This document shows positions 54,545 through 54,666 of a stretch of 54,666 nucleotides of DNA, one piece after another. The position numbers were made by a program, and so were the translations under genes. The notes under the pieces are model-generated. The model was not told where the DNA came from. It saw only the letters and a list, made by a program, of their open reading frames with translations, and searched no databases. The stretch comes from Flavobacteriaceae bacterium UBA2765 (lineage in GTDB: Bacteria; Bacteroidota; Bacteroidia; Flavobacteriales; Flavobacteriaceae). The stretch is taken from NCBI GenBank assembly GCA_002352665.1, contig DEIV01000056.1, positions 30,234-84,899 of the forward strand. Direction: 5' to 3'. Position 1 is the first letter of the stretch; each line of letters opens with the position of its first letter.

Positions 54545-54666
54545 TTATTCATGAACTTCATTATCATTGTCATCAATCTCCATTTTAAATCCATCCTTGT
54601 CAATATCTATATTTACTTTTTCGTCATCATCTTTTACTTTAATTTGCAATCTACCTTCATCAATAT
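54545..54666 (-). CDS. C-terminal end of an acidic protein (cut by window edge)
   Basis: A minus-strand frame enters from the right edge and stops at TAA (54547 to 54545). The 40 visible residues are very acidic (KVKDDDEKVNIDIDKDG, ending NDNEVHE) with alternating polar and hydrophobic residues, suggesting beta strands. No family can be named. It is convergent with the GH78-like gene; the 33-bp gap has no hairpin. Confidence 0.6.
   Translation of the reverse strand, partial: IDEGRLQIKVKDDDEKVNIDIDKDGFKMEIDDNDNEVHE

Noticed and set aside
1..54666. tRNA, rRNA, CRISPR arrays, insertion sequences, hybrid two-component regulators
   Set aside because: Looked for by eye on both strands; no cloverleaf-like sequence, repeat array, transposase or histidine-kinase fusion was found.

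Overview
The window is AT-rich DNA from a Bacteroidota, most likely a marine member of the Flavobacteriaceae. The grounds are a SusC/SusD pair, many lipoproteins, Bacteroidota-type promoters (TAnnTTTG-like -7 boxes), secreted sulfatases, FG-GAP/ASPIC lipoproteins and GRP-type sugar porters. No tRNA, rRNA, CRISPR array or transposase was seen. Almost all of the window is one large carbohydrate-use region, cut at both edges.

Layout. (1) 1-3667, minus strand: a secreted protein cut by the window edge, a cytosolic GH94 phosphorylase and a secreted esterase. (2) 3860-7174, plus: a large FG-GAP/ASPIC lipoprotein. (3) 7603-32788, minus, from right to left: Gfo/Idh oxidoreductase, isomerase-like TIM barrel, CE1 esterase, PhyH dioxygenase, GH106-like enzyme, sulfatase, GH78-like enzyme, PQQ dehydrogenase fused to cytochrome c, two exported nucleoside-hydrolase-like proteins, a GH42-like enzyme, GH20, SusC and SusD, ending at a strong terminator (7542-7573). 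(4) 32940-41146, plus: GH97, GH29, an unknown lipoprotein, canonical GH78 and a D-2-hydroxyacid dehydrogenase. (5) A sulfatase (minus), an AraC regulator and an exported isomerase-like protein (plus), then GH1 (minus). (6) 46146-51425, plus: GntR regulator, GH9-like Tat lipoprotein, DeoC, GRP-type sugar porter and ribokinase, followed by a third GH78-like gene. A minus-strand gene enters from the right edge.

How it may work. The recognised glycosidases (GH1, GH20, GH29, three GH78-like, GH94, GH97, GH106) are mostly exo-acting and remove rhamnose, fucose, hexosamine, galactose or glucose. Two sulfatases and two or three esterases would remove decorations. No polysaccharide lyase or clear endo-glycanase was seen, so the substrate may be a complex oligosaccharide or a decorated small glycoside rather than a polymer. 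The two exported nucleoside-hydrolase-like proteins, the porter, the ribokinase and DeoC form a plausible route for ribose or deoxyribose.

Regulation. Two operator systems can be read directly. Four promoters (SusC, the 24 kb GH78, Gfo/Idh, GH97) share a 17-bp site with a 10-bp internal period, WWCAKGWYAGTRCAGGA, placed 22-23 bp upstream of a -7 box. This geometry suits an AraC-type activator. Separately, a perfect 26-bp palindrome resembling the AraR operator sits between GH1 and gntR, over the -33 positions of two divergent promoters.
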